Shown here piece after piece: positions 57,293 through 64,000 of a stretch of 64,000 nt of DNA. Within the stretch, counting starts at the first letter, position 1. The number at the start of each line of letters is the position of its first letter. The notes below the pieces were generated by a model. It saw only the letters and a program-made list of their open reading frames with translations, was not told the origin of the DNA and ran no database searches. The DNA is from Photobacterium lipolyticum (lineage in GTDB: Bacteria; Pseudomonadota; Gammaproteobacteria; Enterobacterales; Vibrionaceae). The stretch is from NCBI RefSeq assembly GCF_003026475.1, contig NZ_PYMC01000006.1:124001-188000 (forward strand). The letters run 5' to 3'. The translations under genes and the position numbers were made by a program.

Positions 57293-57649
57293 ATGCAAAA
57301 TATTCTTTTTATCTTAAATGAGGCACCCTACGGCTCTGAACGTTCATTCAATGCGTTACGGCTGGCAATCAATTTGAACGAACAAGAACATCAAGAAACC
57401 CGGTTGCAGCTATTTTTGATGTCAGATTCGATTAGCTGTGCGTTGGTGAAGCAGACGCCAGCTGAGGGTCATAACATTCAGCAAATGCTGGAAATCCTGC
57501 TGGCTCAGGGAGCGGAAGTAAAACTGTGTAAGACCTGTGCGGATGCGCGCGGTTTGTCTATGTTACCTCTGATTGAAGGTGCTGAAATTGGCACATTGGA
57601 CGATCTCTCATTGTGGACACTGAATGCCGATAAAGTATTGAGTTTTTAG
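57293..57649 (+). CDS. DsrE/DsrF-like family protein
   Basis: The 118-residue protein MQNILFILNEAPYGSERSFN... has the DsrE fold found in sulfur-carrier proteins. The LRLAINLNEQ helix and MSDSISCALVKQTPA follow, then a cysteine pair in VKLCKTCADARGL at the position of the active-site Cys of YchN and DsrE-like proteins. It may handle sulfane sulfur, but no sulfur gene is adjacent. The ATG at 57293 was chosen from homology to the family N-terminus; the frame is open into the modE region. Confidence 0.85.
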   Translation: MQNILFILNEAPYGSERSFNALRLAINLNEQEHQETRLQLFLMSDSISCALVKQTPAEGHNIQQMLEILLAQGAEVKLCKTCADARGLSMLPLIEGAEIGTLDDLSLWTLNADKVLSF

Positions 57650-57662
57650 AGCAGTTCCGAAG

Positions 57663-57712
57663 TTTATTAAGTCTAGAATCTCGTTTCTAGGTCCTAGACT
57701 CTCGGTTCTCGC
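57663..57712. repeat. Cluster of CTCG/CTAG word repeats
   Basis: TCTAGAATCTCGTTTCTAG is followed by GTCCTAGACTCTCGGTTCTCG. The same words make up the repeats flanking the palindromic element in the rbs operon. No coding potential. Confidence 0.6.
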
Positions 57713-57885
57713 TTTCTGTATTACGCCGAAATATATGATTGATTAAACATTCACGGAAGTGCCCAATAAGTTGCACCTGCAATGTCAATTGATTGTCAGA
57801 ATATCCCTTGCTTTGAGCCATGAACTACAATAAGGAACTAAAGCACGCTATTCTTTGAAATATAATTATTTTTGAGGTTTCAGCA

Positions 57886-58842
57886 ATGAAAAAAGCAGTA
57901 GTCGCAGTGGTTGTTGGTTTAATGCTGGCTGGATGTAACGGCGGTGGTTCTTCTGATGGGGGGGACGGAACCGGTAAATTTTCATTGGCCTTTTCAGATG
58001 CCACTGTAGATGGTCTTAAGCAGGTTTGTGTCGCTTTTGATAAAATAACGGTACACCATACCAATGGTGGCGAATTTAGCTGGGGTACCACCTCTTTTGC
58101 TGCAGAACAAAGCTCCCCTGAGTGTATTCCTGCGGGTATGTCAATACCTGGTGCTGAGGCTGACAGTCCTGAATTTATGGTGATTAACCTGATGGCTTAT
58201 CAGGGGAGTGATTCACTGCAGGTACTCAGCGGTGAAGTGATGGAAGCCGGCAAATATACCCAGATGCGATTATCGGTACTGGAAAAGGGGACTTACAGCG
58301 ACGGCACACCGTATTCTCATGTGGTGACAGACACTGATAATGTTGAGGGAATTAAGGTTCCCAGTGGTGAATTAAAGCTGGATGGCTTTGATGTTACTGC
58401 TGATGCAACTCAAGCTTATACCCTGGAGTTTGATCTTCGTAAGAGCATGGTTGAAAACGCCAATGGCTATCAACTGAAACCTCGAGGTGTACGGCTGGTG
58501 AACAACGAAGGTGTTGCCTACATTGATGGCACCGTGGGCAGTGAAGCGTGCCTCGGCAACCTTAATGATGCGTTTGTTTATATCTATCCGGCATCAACGC
58601 AAGAGTATGGTGATTTAGGTTCTGACTTTGAACCCTTTACATCGGCAGTGGTTGAGGTTGATACCACCTCCGGCGAAGGTCAATTTGAAGTGGGTTATGT
58701 CCCGTTAGGTTCTTACGACTTAGCGTTAGTTTGTAATGGTAGCGAAGATGATTCAGAACTAGGCGGCGATCCGCTCAGTATTGTTGATCCAATCATTGCA
58801 GATCTTGTACTACCCATTGAAGGCGTCACAGTAGCGTTCTGA
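57886..58842 (+). CDS. DUF4382 domain lipoprotein
   Basis: The 318-residue product has a lipoprotein signal with lipobox MLAGC (Cys about 17), then a glycine/serine spacer and a DUF4382 domain (KFSLAFSDATVDGLKQVCVAFDKITVH ... ELKLDGFDVTADATQAYTLEFDLRKSM). The C-terminal third is a carboxypeptidase-regulatory-like beta sandwich (YIDGTVGSEACLGNLNDAFVYIYP). Calcium-like acidic clusters are common. Function is unknown; a surface or periplasmic binding role is a guess. A strong terminator follows. Confidence 0.88.
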   Translation: MKKAVVAVVVGLMLAGCNGGGSSDGGDGTGKFSLAFSDATVDGLKQVCVAFDKITVHHTNGGEFSWGTTSFAAEQSSPECIPAGMSIPGAEADSPEFMVINLMAYQGSDSLQVLSGEVMEAGKYTQMRLSVLEKGTYSDGTPYSHVVTDTDNVEGIKVPSGELKLDGFDVTADATQAYTLEFDLRKSMVENANGYQLKPRGVRLVNNEGVAYIDGTVGSEACLGNLNDAFVYIYPASTQEYGDLGSDFEPFTSAVVEVDTTSGEGQFEVGYVPLGSYDLALVCNGSEDDSELGGDPLSIVDPIIADLVLPIEGVTVAF

Positions 58843-58867
58843 TTTTCGGGTACTGACAGCTTTAATA

Positions 58868-58896
58868 AACAAAACCCGCATTCAGCGGGTTTTGTT
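58868..58896. terminator. Bidirectional terminator
   Basis: The stem AACAAAACCCGC / GCGGGTTTTGTT with an ATTCA loop lies between the convergent DUF4382 and ygeV-like genes. Confidence 0.9.
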
Positions 58897-58919
58897 ATTA
58901 GTGATAAATGAAATGTGAA

Positions 58920-60674
58920 TTAAGCATGTTGAGAGCTTAACTCGAACTTCTTGATCTTGCGGTACAACGTAGCAATGCCTATTCCTAACTCTTCGGCGAC
59001 TAACTTACGATTACCTAAGCGATTAATCGCCTCTTCGATGCGAATTTTTTCCATCTCTTCGAGGCTCATAATACTGTCATCAATATTGTGCTGTTCGCTG
59101 CGTTTCTCACAAGCTGTACGTTCAAAATAAGGTGGCAGTAAATCTACATCGATCATATCTCCGGCAGGTACAACATTCACCAGGTACTCGATTAAGTTGC
59201 TGAGCTCCCGTACATTACCCGGCCAGTTATAGCTATTTAGCCGGGTCATGACATTGGGTGTGATACCCGGATAACCAACACCAATTTTCCGGGTGTGGAT
59301 ATCAAGGAAGTAATGCACCAGTATGTCGACATCTCCCTGACGATCTTTAAGTGGCGGAAGATGAATTGGAATGACATTCAGTCGATAATATAGATCTTCA
59401 CGGAACTTGTTGGTCGCGATCATTTCAGAAAAATCACGGTTCGTCGCTGAAATTACCCGAATGTCGACGGGAACGGCAATGTTGGAACCAATCGGCATGA
59501 CTTCGCGTTCTTCAAGAACACGCAGCAGTTTGGCCTGCAACGTCATCGACATGTCGCCAATTTCATCTAAGAACAGAGTGCCTTTATTCGCTGCCTGGAT
59601 CAGGCCGGTCTTACCTTTATTGGATGCGCCGGTAAAGGCACCTCTAACATAGCCGAACAGTTCACTTTCAAGCAGCTGATCTGGAATTGCGGCGCAGTTG
59701 ATAGCAACAAAGGGTTTATCGTTGCGATCACTCAGATTATGCACCGCGTGGGCGATGACTTCTTTACCTGTCCCGCTTTCACCGTTAATTAATACACTTG
59801 AAGGGCTTGTGGCAATACGACTGATCAATGTTTTTAGTGTCTGCATTTGCTTGCATTCGCCAATGACGCTGCGCAATTGTTGTGACGGTTTGCCAATTTC
59901 AAAAGACGTATTGGGCTGGTAGAAAGCCATTAAAAATAGCTGGTGACCGTGAATATCATGGAATTGGCCGACAACCAGCTCCTGACGTTCGCCTAATGAA
60001 ATAATATGTTGCTGATGGCCTTTTAGTTCATTGTTATGGAAAGACAATGGCTGAATATTGACCGAGATCTGAGCTAATTCGTCGCGGGAAATGTTCAGGT
60101 TATTCAAAGCCGGATCGTTGCCGTATTTCACTCGGCTATTGTCATCAAGTACCAGTACGCCCTGATCCATATTTTCAATCAGGCTGGTAAATACTTTACT
60201 CAGCCCATTATCGGTGTCTCCTGACTCCAGCACTTTAGAGACGAAAATTTGAGAAATATGCCGGATATAGTCAGAGAATAACTGGACGTTTTCTTTAATC
60301 TTTTCTCGTGACTCTTCAGTAAACGCTACCAGACTAATCACACCGATGCATCGGTCTTCGAGCATAATAGGCACGCCTAAAAAGGCGGTTTCACGGCAAC
60401 TTTCTTTATTGGAGCAGCCATCACATATAGGATCGGTCCGCGACTTGACTACAACTTTTTCCTGATGGGTTTCAAGGATATAGCGGAATATTCTTGAGGT
60501 GGTATTCAGTTTTTTTCCAAAAAACTTACTGTAAGGGCCGGTACCAGCGATACGAACTAGATCAGCATCAACCACTTCGGCGTCTAACTGTAAGACAGCT
60601 GAAAGCATTTGCGTGAATCGCAGTATCGTTGGCTGTAACTGCATTAATTCAGACTGGTGAAGTGTATTCAACAT
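58920..60674 (-). CDS. ygeV: Sigma-54-dependent activator, YgeV-like
   Basis: This enhancer-binding protein (584 residues; E. coli YgeV is 592) has an N-terminal GAF-like sensor (about 15-150) with a cysteine set C84, C87, C93 in DPICDGCSNKESC, a PAS-like domain (about 165-260), an AAA+ domain with GESGTGKE and the sigma-54 contact loop GAFTGA, and a C-terminal Fis-type helix-turn-helix (NRKLVAEELGIGIATLYRKI). It is divergent from ygeW, as in E. coli, and a sigma-54-like promoter lies before ygeW, so it likely activates that operon. The three cysteines could bind an Fe-S cluster or metal. Confidence 0.9.
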   Translation of the reverse strand: MLNTLHQSELMQLQPTILRFTQMLSAVLQLDAEVVDADLVRIAGTGPYSKFFGKKLNTTSRIFRYILETHQEKVVVKSRTDPICDGCSNKESCRETAFLGVPIMLEDRCIGVISLVAFTEESREKIKENVQLFSDYIRHISQIFVSKVLESGDTDNGLSKVFTSLIENMDQGVLVLDDNSRVKYGNDPALNNLNISRDELAQISVNIQPLSFHNNELKGHQQHIISLGERQELVVGQFHDIHGHQLFLMAFYQPNTSFEIGKPSQQLRSVIGECKQMQTLKTLISRIATSPSSVLINGESGTGKEVIAHAVHNLSDRNDKPFVAINCAAIPDQLLESELFGYVRGAFTGASNKGKTGLIQAANKGTLFLDEIGDMSMTLQAKLLRVLEEREVMPIGSNIAVPVDIRVISATNRDFSEMIATNKFREDLYYRLNVIPIHLPPLKDRQGDVDILVHYFLDIHTRKIGVGYPGITPNVMTRLNSYNWPGNVRELSNLIEYLVNVVPAGDMIDVDLLPPYFERTACEKRSEQHNIDDSIMSLEEMEKIRIEEAINRLGNRKLVAEELGIGIATLYRKIKKFELSSQHA

Positions 60675-60855
60675 AGTATAAATCTATTTCTAAATGAAAA
60701 GACCGTACTAACTTAATCAACATTAATACTTACATCAACATTAATAGTCATCAGTTTGATGTGCATCAGGATTTTATGGTGGAATTGAGATGTGCGATAG
60801 GAATTGATAGGTAGATCACACCCAGATATCAATATGATAAACCGACGTCGAGTCG

Positions 60856-60893
60856 CTATCATTTTGGTCGCTATCTCTGATAGTCAATGATAG
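60856..60893 (+). promoter_or_regulatory. Probable upstream activator sites for ygeWXY
   Basis: CTATCATT (60856-60863) and AATGATAG (60886-60893) form an outer inverted repeat; inside lies CTATC-TCT-GATAG (60871-60883). The nested CTATC/GATAG words sit about 100-135 bp upstream of the sigma-54-like promoter, the usual distance for enhancer-binding proteins. The divergent YgeV-like protein is the obvious candidate to bind. Confidence 0.6.
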
Positions 60894-60991
60894 TAATGAT
60901 TGAGATAAAGAATACGCAGATAAAAACACTGAACACTTCAAGTGCTTGTTTTATAGTGAAAAAATATTTTTTCCATTTTTACTTCTGTAAT

Positions 60992-61007
60992 TGGCATAGT
61001 TATTGGA
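60992..61007 (+). promoter_or_regulatory. Sigma-54-like promoter of ygeW
   Basis: TGGCAT-AGTTA-TTGGA matches the sigma-54 consensus TGGCAC-N5-TTGCA with two differences, including the C of the -12 GC. It lies 124 bp before the ygeW ATG. The adjacent sigma-54 activator gene supports it. Confidence 0.6.
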
Positions 61008-61130
61008 TTAAGAGAATCAGACGTCTGTTATGACCCTACAGACTTTTCCAGCCACGGGCTTAATAACGAATTTCTAACCTGATAACAGACTAATAACTGG
61101 CTATCGAATTAATAACTGGGAAGAATAAAA

Positions 61131-62318
61131 ATGAAAAGCATCAATGAACTAATCAAGGAAATCAATGAACTAAAGTCAGAACTTCATAATAAAGATTTCC
61201 TATTAACCTGGGAACAGAGCCCTGAAGAATTGGAGCGTGTATTAAAAACAGCGCAGGTTTTAAAAGCAATGCGCCAGGAAAATATCGCAACCAACGTCTT
61301 CAAAAATGGTCTAGGTATTTCGCTATTCCGCGATAATTCAACCCGTACTCGTTTCTCTTACGCTTCGGCAATTAATATGCTGGGCCTCGCTCAGCAAGAT
61401 CTTGACGAAGGTAAATCACAAATCGCTCACGGCGAAACCGTGCGTGAAACAGCAAACATGATTTCATTCTGTGCCGATGCCATTGGTATCCGTGATGATA
61501 TGTATTTAGGTGCCGGTAATGCTTACATGCGTGAAGTCGGTGAAGCGTTAGATGAAGGTGTGAAAGAGGGCGTACTGCCTAATCGTCCGGCATTGGTTAA
61601 CCTTCAGTGCGATATTGACCACCCAACACAGTCCATGGCTGATCTCGCCTGGTTGGAAGAGCATTTTGGTGACCTCAAGAAGTTGAAGGGCAAGAAAATT
61701 GCGATGACTTGGGCCTACTCGCCAAGCTACGGCAAACCACTTTCTGTGCCACAAGGCATTATCGGGCTGATGACTCGCTTTGGTATGGACGTGACGCTTG
61801 CGCACCCTGAAGGCTATGATCTTATTCCTGAAGTTGTCGAACAAGCACGCCAAAATGCAGAAGCATCTGGTGGTAGCTTTACTCAGGTTGCTTCAATGGA
61901 AGAAGCATTTAAAGATGCTGATATTGTTTATCCAAAATCATGGGCACCTTATCAGGTTATGGAGCGTCGTACCGAGCTACTTCGTGCCAATGACCATGAC
62001 GGCCTGAAAGCGCTTGAGCAAGAATGTCTGGCTCAGAATGCCAACCACAAAGACTGGCACTGCACTGAAGAAATGATGAAGCACACCAAAGATGGTGAAG
62101 CGTTGTACATGCACTGCTTACCTGCTGATATCACAGGTGTTTCTTGTAAAGAAGGAGAAGTCGAAGAATCTGTATTCGAAAAATACCGCATCGCGACTTA
62201 CAAAGAAGCCAGCTGGAAGCCATATGTGATTGCGGCCATGATCATGAACCGCAAGTACCAGGAACCAGGTGCCGTACTGCAACAGCTGCTTGATGAGTAC
62301 GAAAAGCGCGTTAAATAA
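61131..62318 (+). CDS. ygeW: YgeW-type knotted carbamoyltransferase
   Basis: YgeW is a paralogue of ornithine/aspartate carbamoyltransferases. The carbamoyl-phosphate loop appears as FRDNSTRTRFSYASAINMLG, and further conserved segments are ISFCADAIGIRDD, NLQCDIDHPTQSMADLAWLEE and MHCLPADITGVSC. The long C-terminal region matches knotted members; length is 395 (E. coli 396). The physiological substrate is not settled; the gene neighbourhood links it to ureido compounds derived from purines. AAGAAT precedes the ATG. First gene of ygeW-dpaL-ygeY. Confidence 0.94.
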   Translation: MKSINELIKEINELKSELHNKDFLLTWEQSPEELERVLKTAQVLKAMRQENIATNVFKNGLGISLFRDNSTRTRFSYASAINMLGLAQQDLDEGKSQIAHGETVRETANMISFCADAIGIRDDMYLGAGNAYMREVGEALDEGVKEGVLPNRPALVNLQCDIDHPTQSMADLAWLEEHFGDLKKLKGKKIAMTWAYSPSYGKPLSVPQGIIGLMTRFGMDVTLAHPEGYDLIPEVVEQARQNAEASGGSFTQVASMEEAFKDADIVYPKSWAPYQVMERRTELLRANDHDGLKALEQECLAQNANHKDWHCTEEMMKHTKDGEALYMHCLPADITGVSCKEGEVEESVFEKYRIATYKEASWKPYVIAAMIMNRKYQEPGAVLQQLLDEYEKRVK

Positions 62319-62357
62319 CTGTAATTCGCTACAGCACCTATAACAGCTAACCCTTTC

Positions 62358-62386
62358 GCGGGGTAACAGATCCCAGTTATCCCCGC
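62358..62386 (+). terminator. Hairpin between ygeW and dpaL
   Basis: GCGGGGTAAC pairs with GTTATCCCCGC (one bulged base) around an eight-base loop; ATTTTCTTTC follows. It may partly end transcription or stabilise ygeW mRNA. Confidence 0.65.
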
Positions 62387-62420
62387 ATTTTCTTTCTATT
62401 CACATCAATGAGGTCTGGTC

Positions 62421-63626
62421 GTGTCTACATTCTCTCTAAAAATGGAGATAGCCGATAACCGCCATTATAACGGTCAGCAATCTTCTCTGTTCACCATTGA
62501 TGAAGCGGAAAAAGCCCGCGCCTTCCATCAAAAAGTTGAAGGCTACCAACCAACACCGTTGCAATCACTTGACTGCTTAGCCAAAGAAATTGGTGTTGGA
62601 AAAATTCTCGTTAAAGATGAAGCATACCGCTTCGATCTCTGCGCATTTAAGATGCTGGGTGGCGCGTATGCCATTGCCCGTCTGCTTTGTGATGAATACC
62701 AGCTTGATATCAACACGTTTGATTTTGACAAACTGAAAAACGACATCACAGAAAAAATGACCTTTGCAACAGCAACCGATGGTAACCACGGTCGCGGTGT
62801 CGCCTGGGCGGCTAATAAATTAGGTCAGAACGCTGTGGTTTATATGCCTAAAGGCGCGGCGGATGAGCGAGTAAATAATATTCGCGCACTGGGTGCAAAA
62901 TGCATCGTTACTGATATGAACTACGACGACACTGTACGTTTAGCCATTAAAACGGCAGAAGAGTGCGGTTGGAAAGTGGTGCAGGATACCGCTTGGGAAG
63001 GTTATACCAAGATCCCAACTTGGATCATGCAAGGTTACACCACCATGGCGGCAGAAGCGGTAGATCAAATGCAAAGCCAAGGCATTAACCAGCCTACTCA
63101 TGTCTTCTTGCAAGCCGGTGTCGGTGCCATGGCGGGTGGGGTACTGGGTTATCTCTGCGACAAGTTTGGGGCGGACAACCTGCATTCTGTCGTGGTTGAA
63201 CCGGATCAGGCTGACTGTATTTACCGTTCTGGTATCAGCGCAGACGGCGGCATGGTCAACGTTGACGGCGATCTTGCCACCATCATGGTTGGTTTAGCGT
63301 GTGGCGAACCAAATCCGCTCGGCTGGCCAGTACTACGCGACTGTAGTACCCAGTTTGTCTCCTGCCAGGATAACGTAGCTGCGCTTGGTATGCGTGTTCT
63401 CGGCAATCCGTTAGGTTCTGACCCTCGTGTTGTATCCGGTGAATCCGGCGCGGTGGGAGCAGGCTTGCTAGCTGCTATATATTACCATCCGCAGCGCGAA
63501 GAACTGATGGCAAAAATGGGGCTGACAAAAGACTCCGTTGTGCTGCTGATCAACACCGAAGGCGACACCGATCCAGTCCATTACCGTGAAGTTGTGTGGG
63601 AAGGTAAGCACCCAACAACAGCTTAG
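62421..63626 (+). CDS. dpaL: Diaminopropionate ammonia-lyase (YgeX)
   Basis: This PLP enzyme turns 2,3-diaminopropionate into pyruvate and two ammonia. The 401-residue protein has the PLP lysine in YRFDLCAFKMLGGAYA, the phosphate-binding glycine loop near QAGVGAMAGGVLGYL, and ATDGNHGRGVAWAANKLG, all as in E. coli DpaL (398 residues). The GTG start follows GAGGT. It lies 102 bp after ygeW. It supplies the last nitrogen-releasing step in the pathway inferred for this cluster. Confidence 0.96.
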   Translation: MSTFSLKMEIADNRHYNGQQSSLFTIDEAEKARAFHQKVEGYQPTPLQSLDCLAKEIGVGKILVKDEAYRFDLCAFKMLGGAYAIARLLCDEYQLDINTFDFDKLKNDITEKMTFATATDGNHGRGVAWAANKLGQNAVVYMPKGAADERVNNIRALGAKCIVTDMNYDDTVRLAIKTAEECGWKVVQDTAWEGYTKIPTWIMQGYTTMAAEAVDQMQSQGINQPTHVFLQAGVGAMAGGVLGYLCDKFGADNLHSVVVEPDQADCIYRSGISADGGMVNVDGDLATIMVGLACGEPNPLGWPVLRDCSTQFVSCQDNVAALGMRVLGNPLGSDPRVVSGESGAVGAGLLAAIYYHPQREELMAKMGLTKDSVVLLINTEGDTDPVHYREVVWEGKHPTTA

Positions 63627-63753
63627 TTACTAGCAGAATCCAATAACAATTTGCGAGCTCGGTTTTGTCATCGTGTAAACAGGGCTTCAGGTCTTAAAGA
63701 CAAAAATATCATGTCGGGTGTGATGACCACCATCCGACCTAAGGAGAATTAAA

Positions 63754-64000
63754 ATGACAATGAACATCCCTTTCAACACTGTCCTAGAAAAAGCCCAAGA
63801 ATATAAAGCGGATATGAGCCGTTTTCTGCGCGATATGATTGCGATTCCAAGCGAAAGCTGTGACGAAGAAAAAGTAGTACTGCGCATTAAAGAAGAAATG
63901 GAAAAAGTGGGTTTCGACAAAGTAGAAATCGACCCAATGGGTAACGTATTGGGCTGGATCGGTCATGGTCCGCATCTTATTGCGATGGATGCACACATCG
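63754..64000 (+). CDS. ygeY: YgeY-type M20 hydrolase (partial, runs off the window)
   Basis: Only the first 82 residues are in the window: [20 protein letters not shown], then [26 protein letters not shown] and [26 protein letters not shown], ending at the first metal His/Asp strand of M20 peptidases. This fits YgeY, the M20 hydrolase that follows dpaL in E. coli and is described as linked to selenium metabolism. AAGGAG lies eight bases before the ATG. It is cut by the window edge, not truncated. Confidence 0.9.
   Translation, partial: MTMNIPFNTVLEKAQEYKADMSRFLRDMIAIPSESCDEEKVVLRIKEEMEKVGFDKVEIDPMGNVLGWIGHGPHLIAMDAHI

Noticed and set aside
63754..64000. Truncated ygeY as a pseudogene
   Set aside because: The frame is open to the window edge; the missing part is simply outside the window.

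Overview
The window looks like part of the second chromosome of a member of the Vibrionaceae, most likely a Photobacterium. This is inference from gene content, not from a database search. The anaerobic ribonucleotide reductase pair, the split maltose regulon, rbsDACBKR, glgCA/glgX, the GH18 chitinase, CheV, several cyclic-di-GMP genes and many short palindromic repeats all fit that group. No phage, plasmid, integron, IS element or CRISPR array is visible. Most of the window is ordinary host metabolism, with accessory small genes and gene relics in the gaps.

Layout. 0.3-3.0 kb: nrdD-nrdG behind an FNR-like site and a pair of NrdR-like boxes. 3-15 kb: mixed housekeeping and poorly known genes (DUF2960-like, a ceramidase-like membrane protein, a half globin, RarD, DUF2750, PlsC, GNAT, an NlpC-type lipoprotein, a YbaK-type deacylase, YjjG, an FMN glutamate-synthase-like protein, CheV), with relics of a PTS permease and of a receiver domain. 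15-26 kb: secreted chitinase, a lone tRNA-Gly, dCMP deaminase, YceI with cytochrome b561, an SSADH-type dehydrogenase, an EAL protein, FumC, an M20D amidohydrolase and a PepSY protein. 26-42 kb: a carbohydrate block with an alpha-amylase, glgC-glgA facing glgX, lamB-malM, and malK divergent from malE-malF-malG. MalT-like boxes and CRP-like sites lie on both mal promoter regions. Malto-oligosaccharides can thus enter through LamB, MalE and MalFGK, be trimmed, and be stored as or released from glycogen. 43-50 kb: a GGDEF protein, a DUF1415 gene with an internal stop, RNase II, a GGDEF relic and the DeaD helicase. 49.7-56 kb: rbsDACBKR with a palindromic repeat island between rbsB and rbsK. 56-64 kb: ModE, a DsrE-like protein, a DUF4382 lipoprotein, then a sigma-54 activator (YgeV-like) divergent from ygeW-dpaL-ygeY, the start of the cluster linked to 2,3-diaminopropionate and anaerobic purine breakdown. 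The last gene runs off the window.

I found no complete new multi-gene system. The most useful leads are: a secreted protein made of three YEPxYVNY repeats in the maltose block; a roughly 130-bp element present twice in opposite orientation; a nonsense codon in the DUF1415 gene; four gene relics (PTS EIIC, receiver, globin, GGDEF); a candidate small RNA after malG; and a sigma-54 promoter with upstream repeats in front of ygeW.
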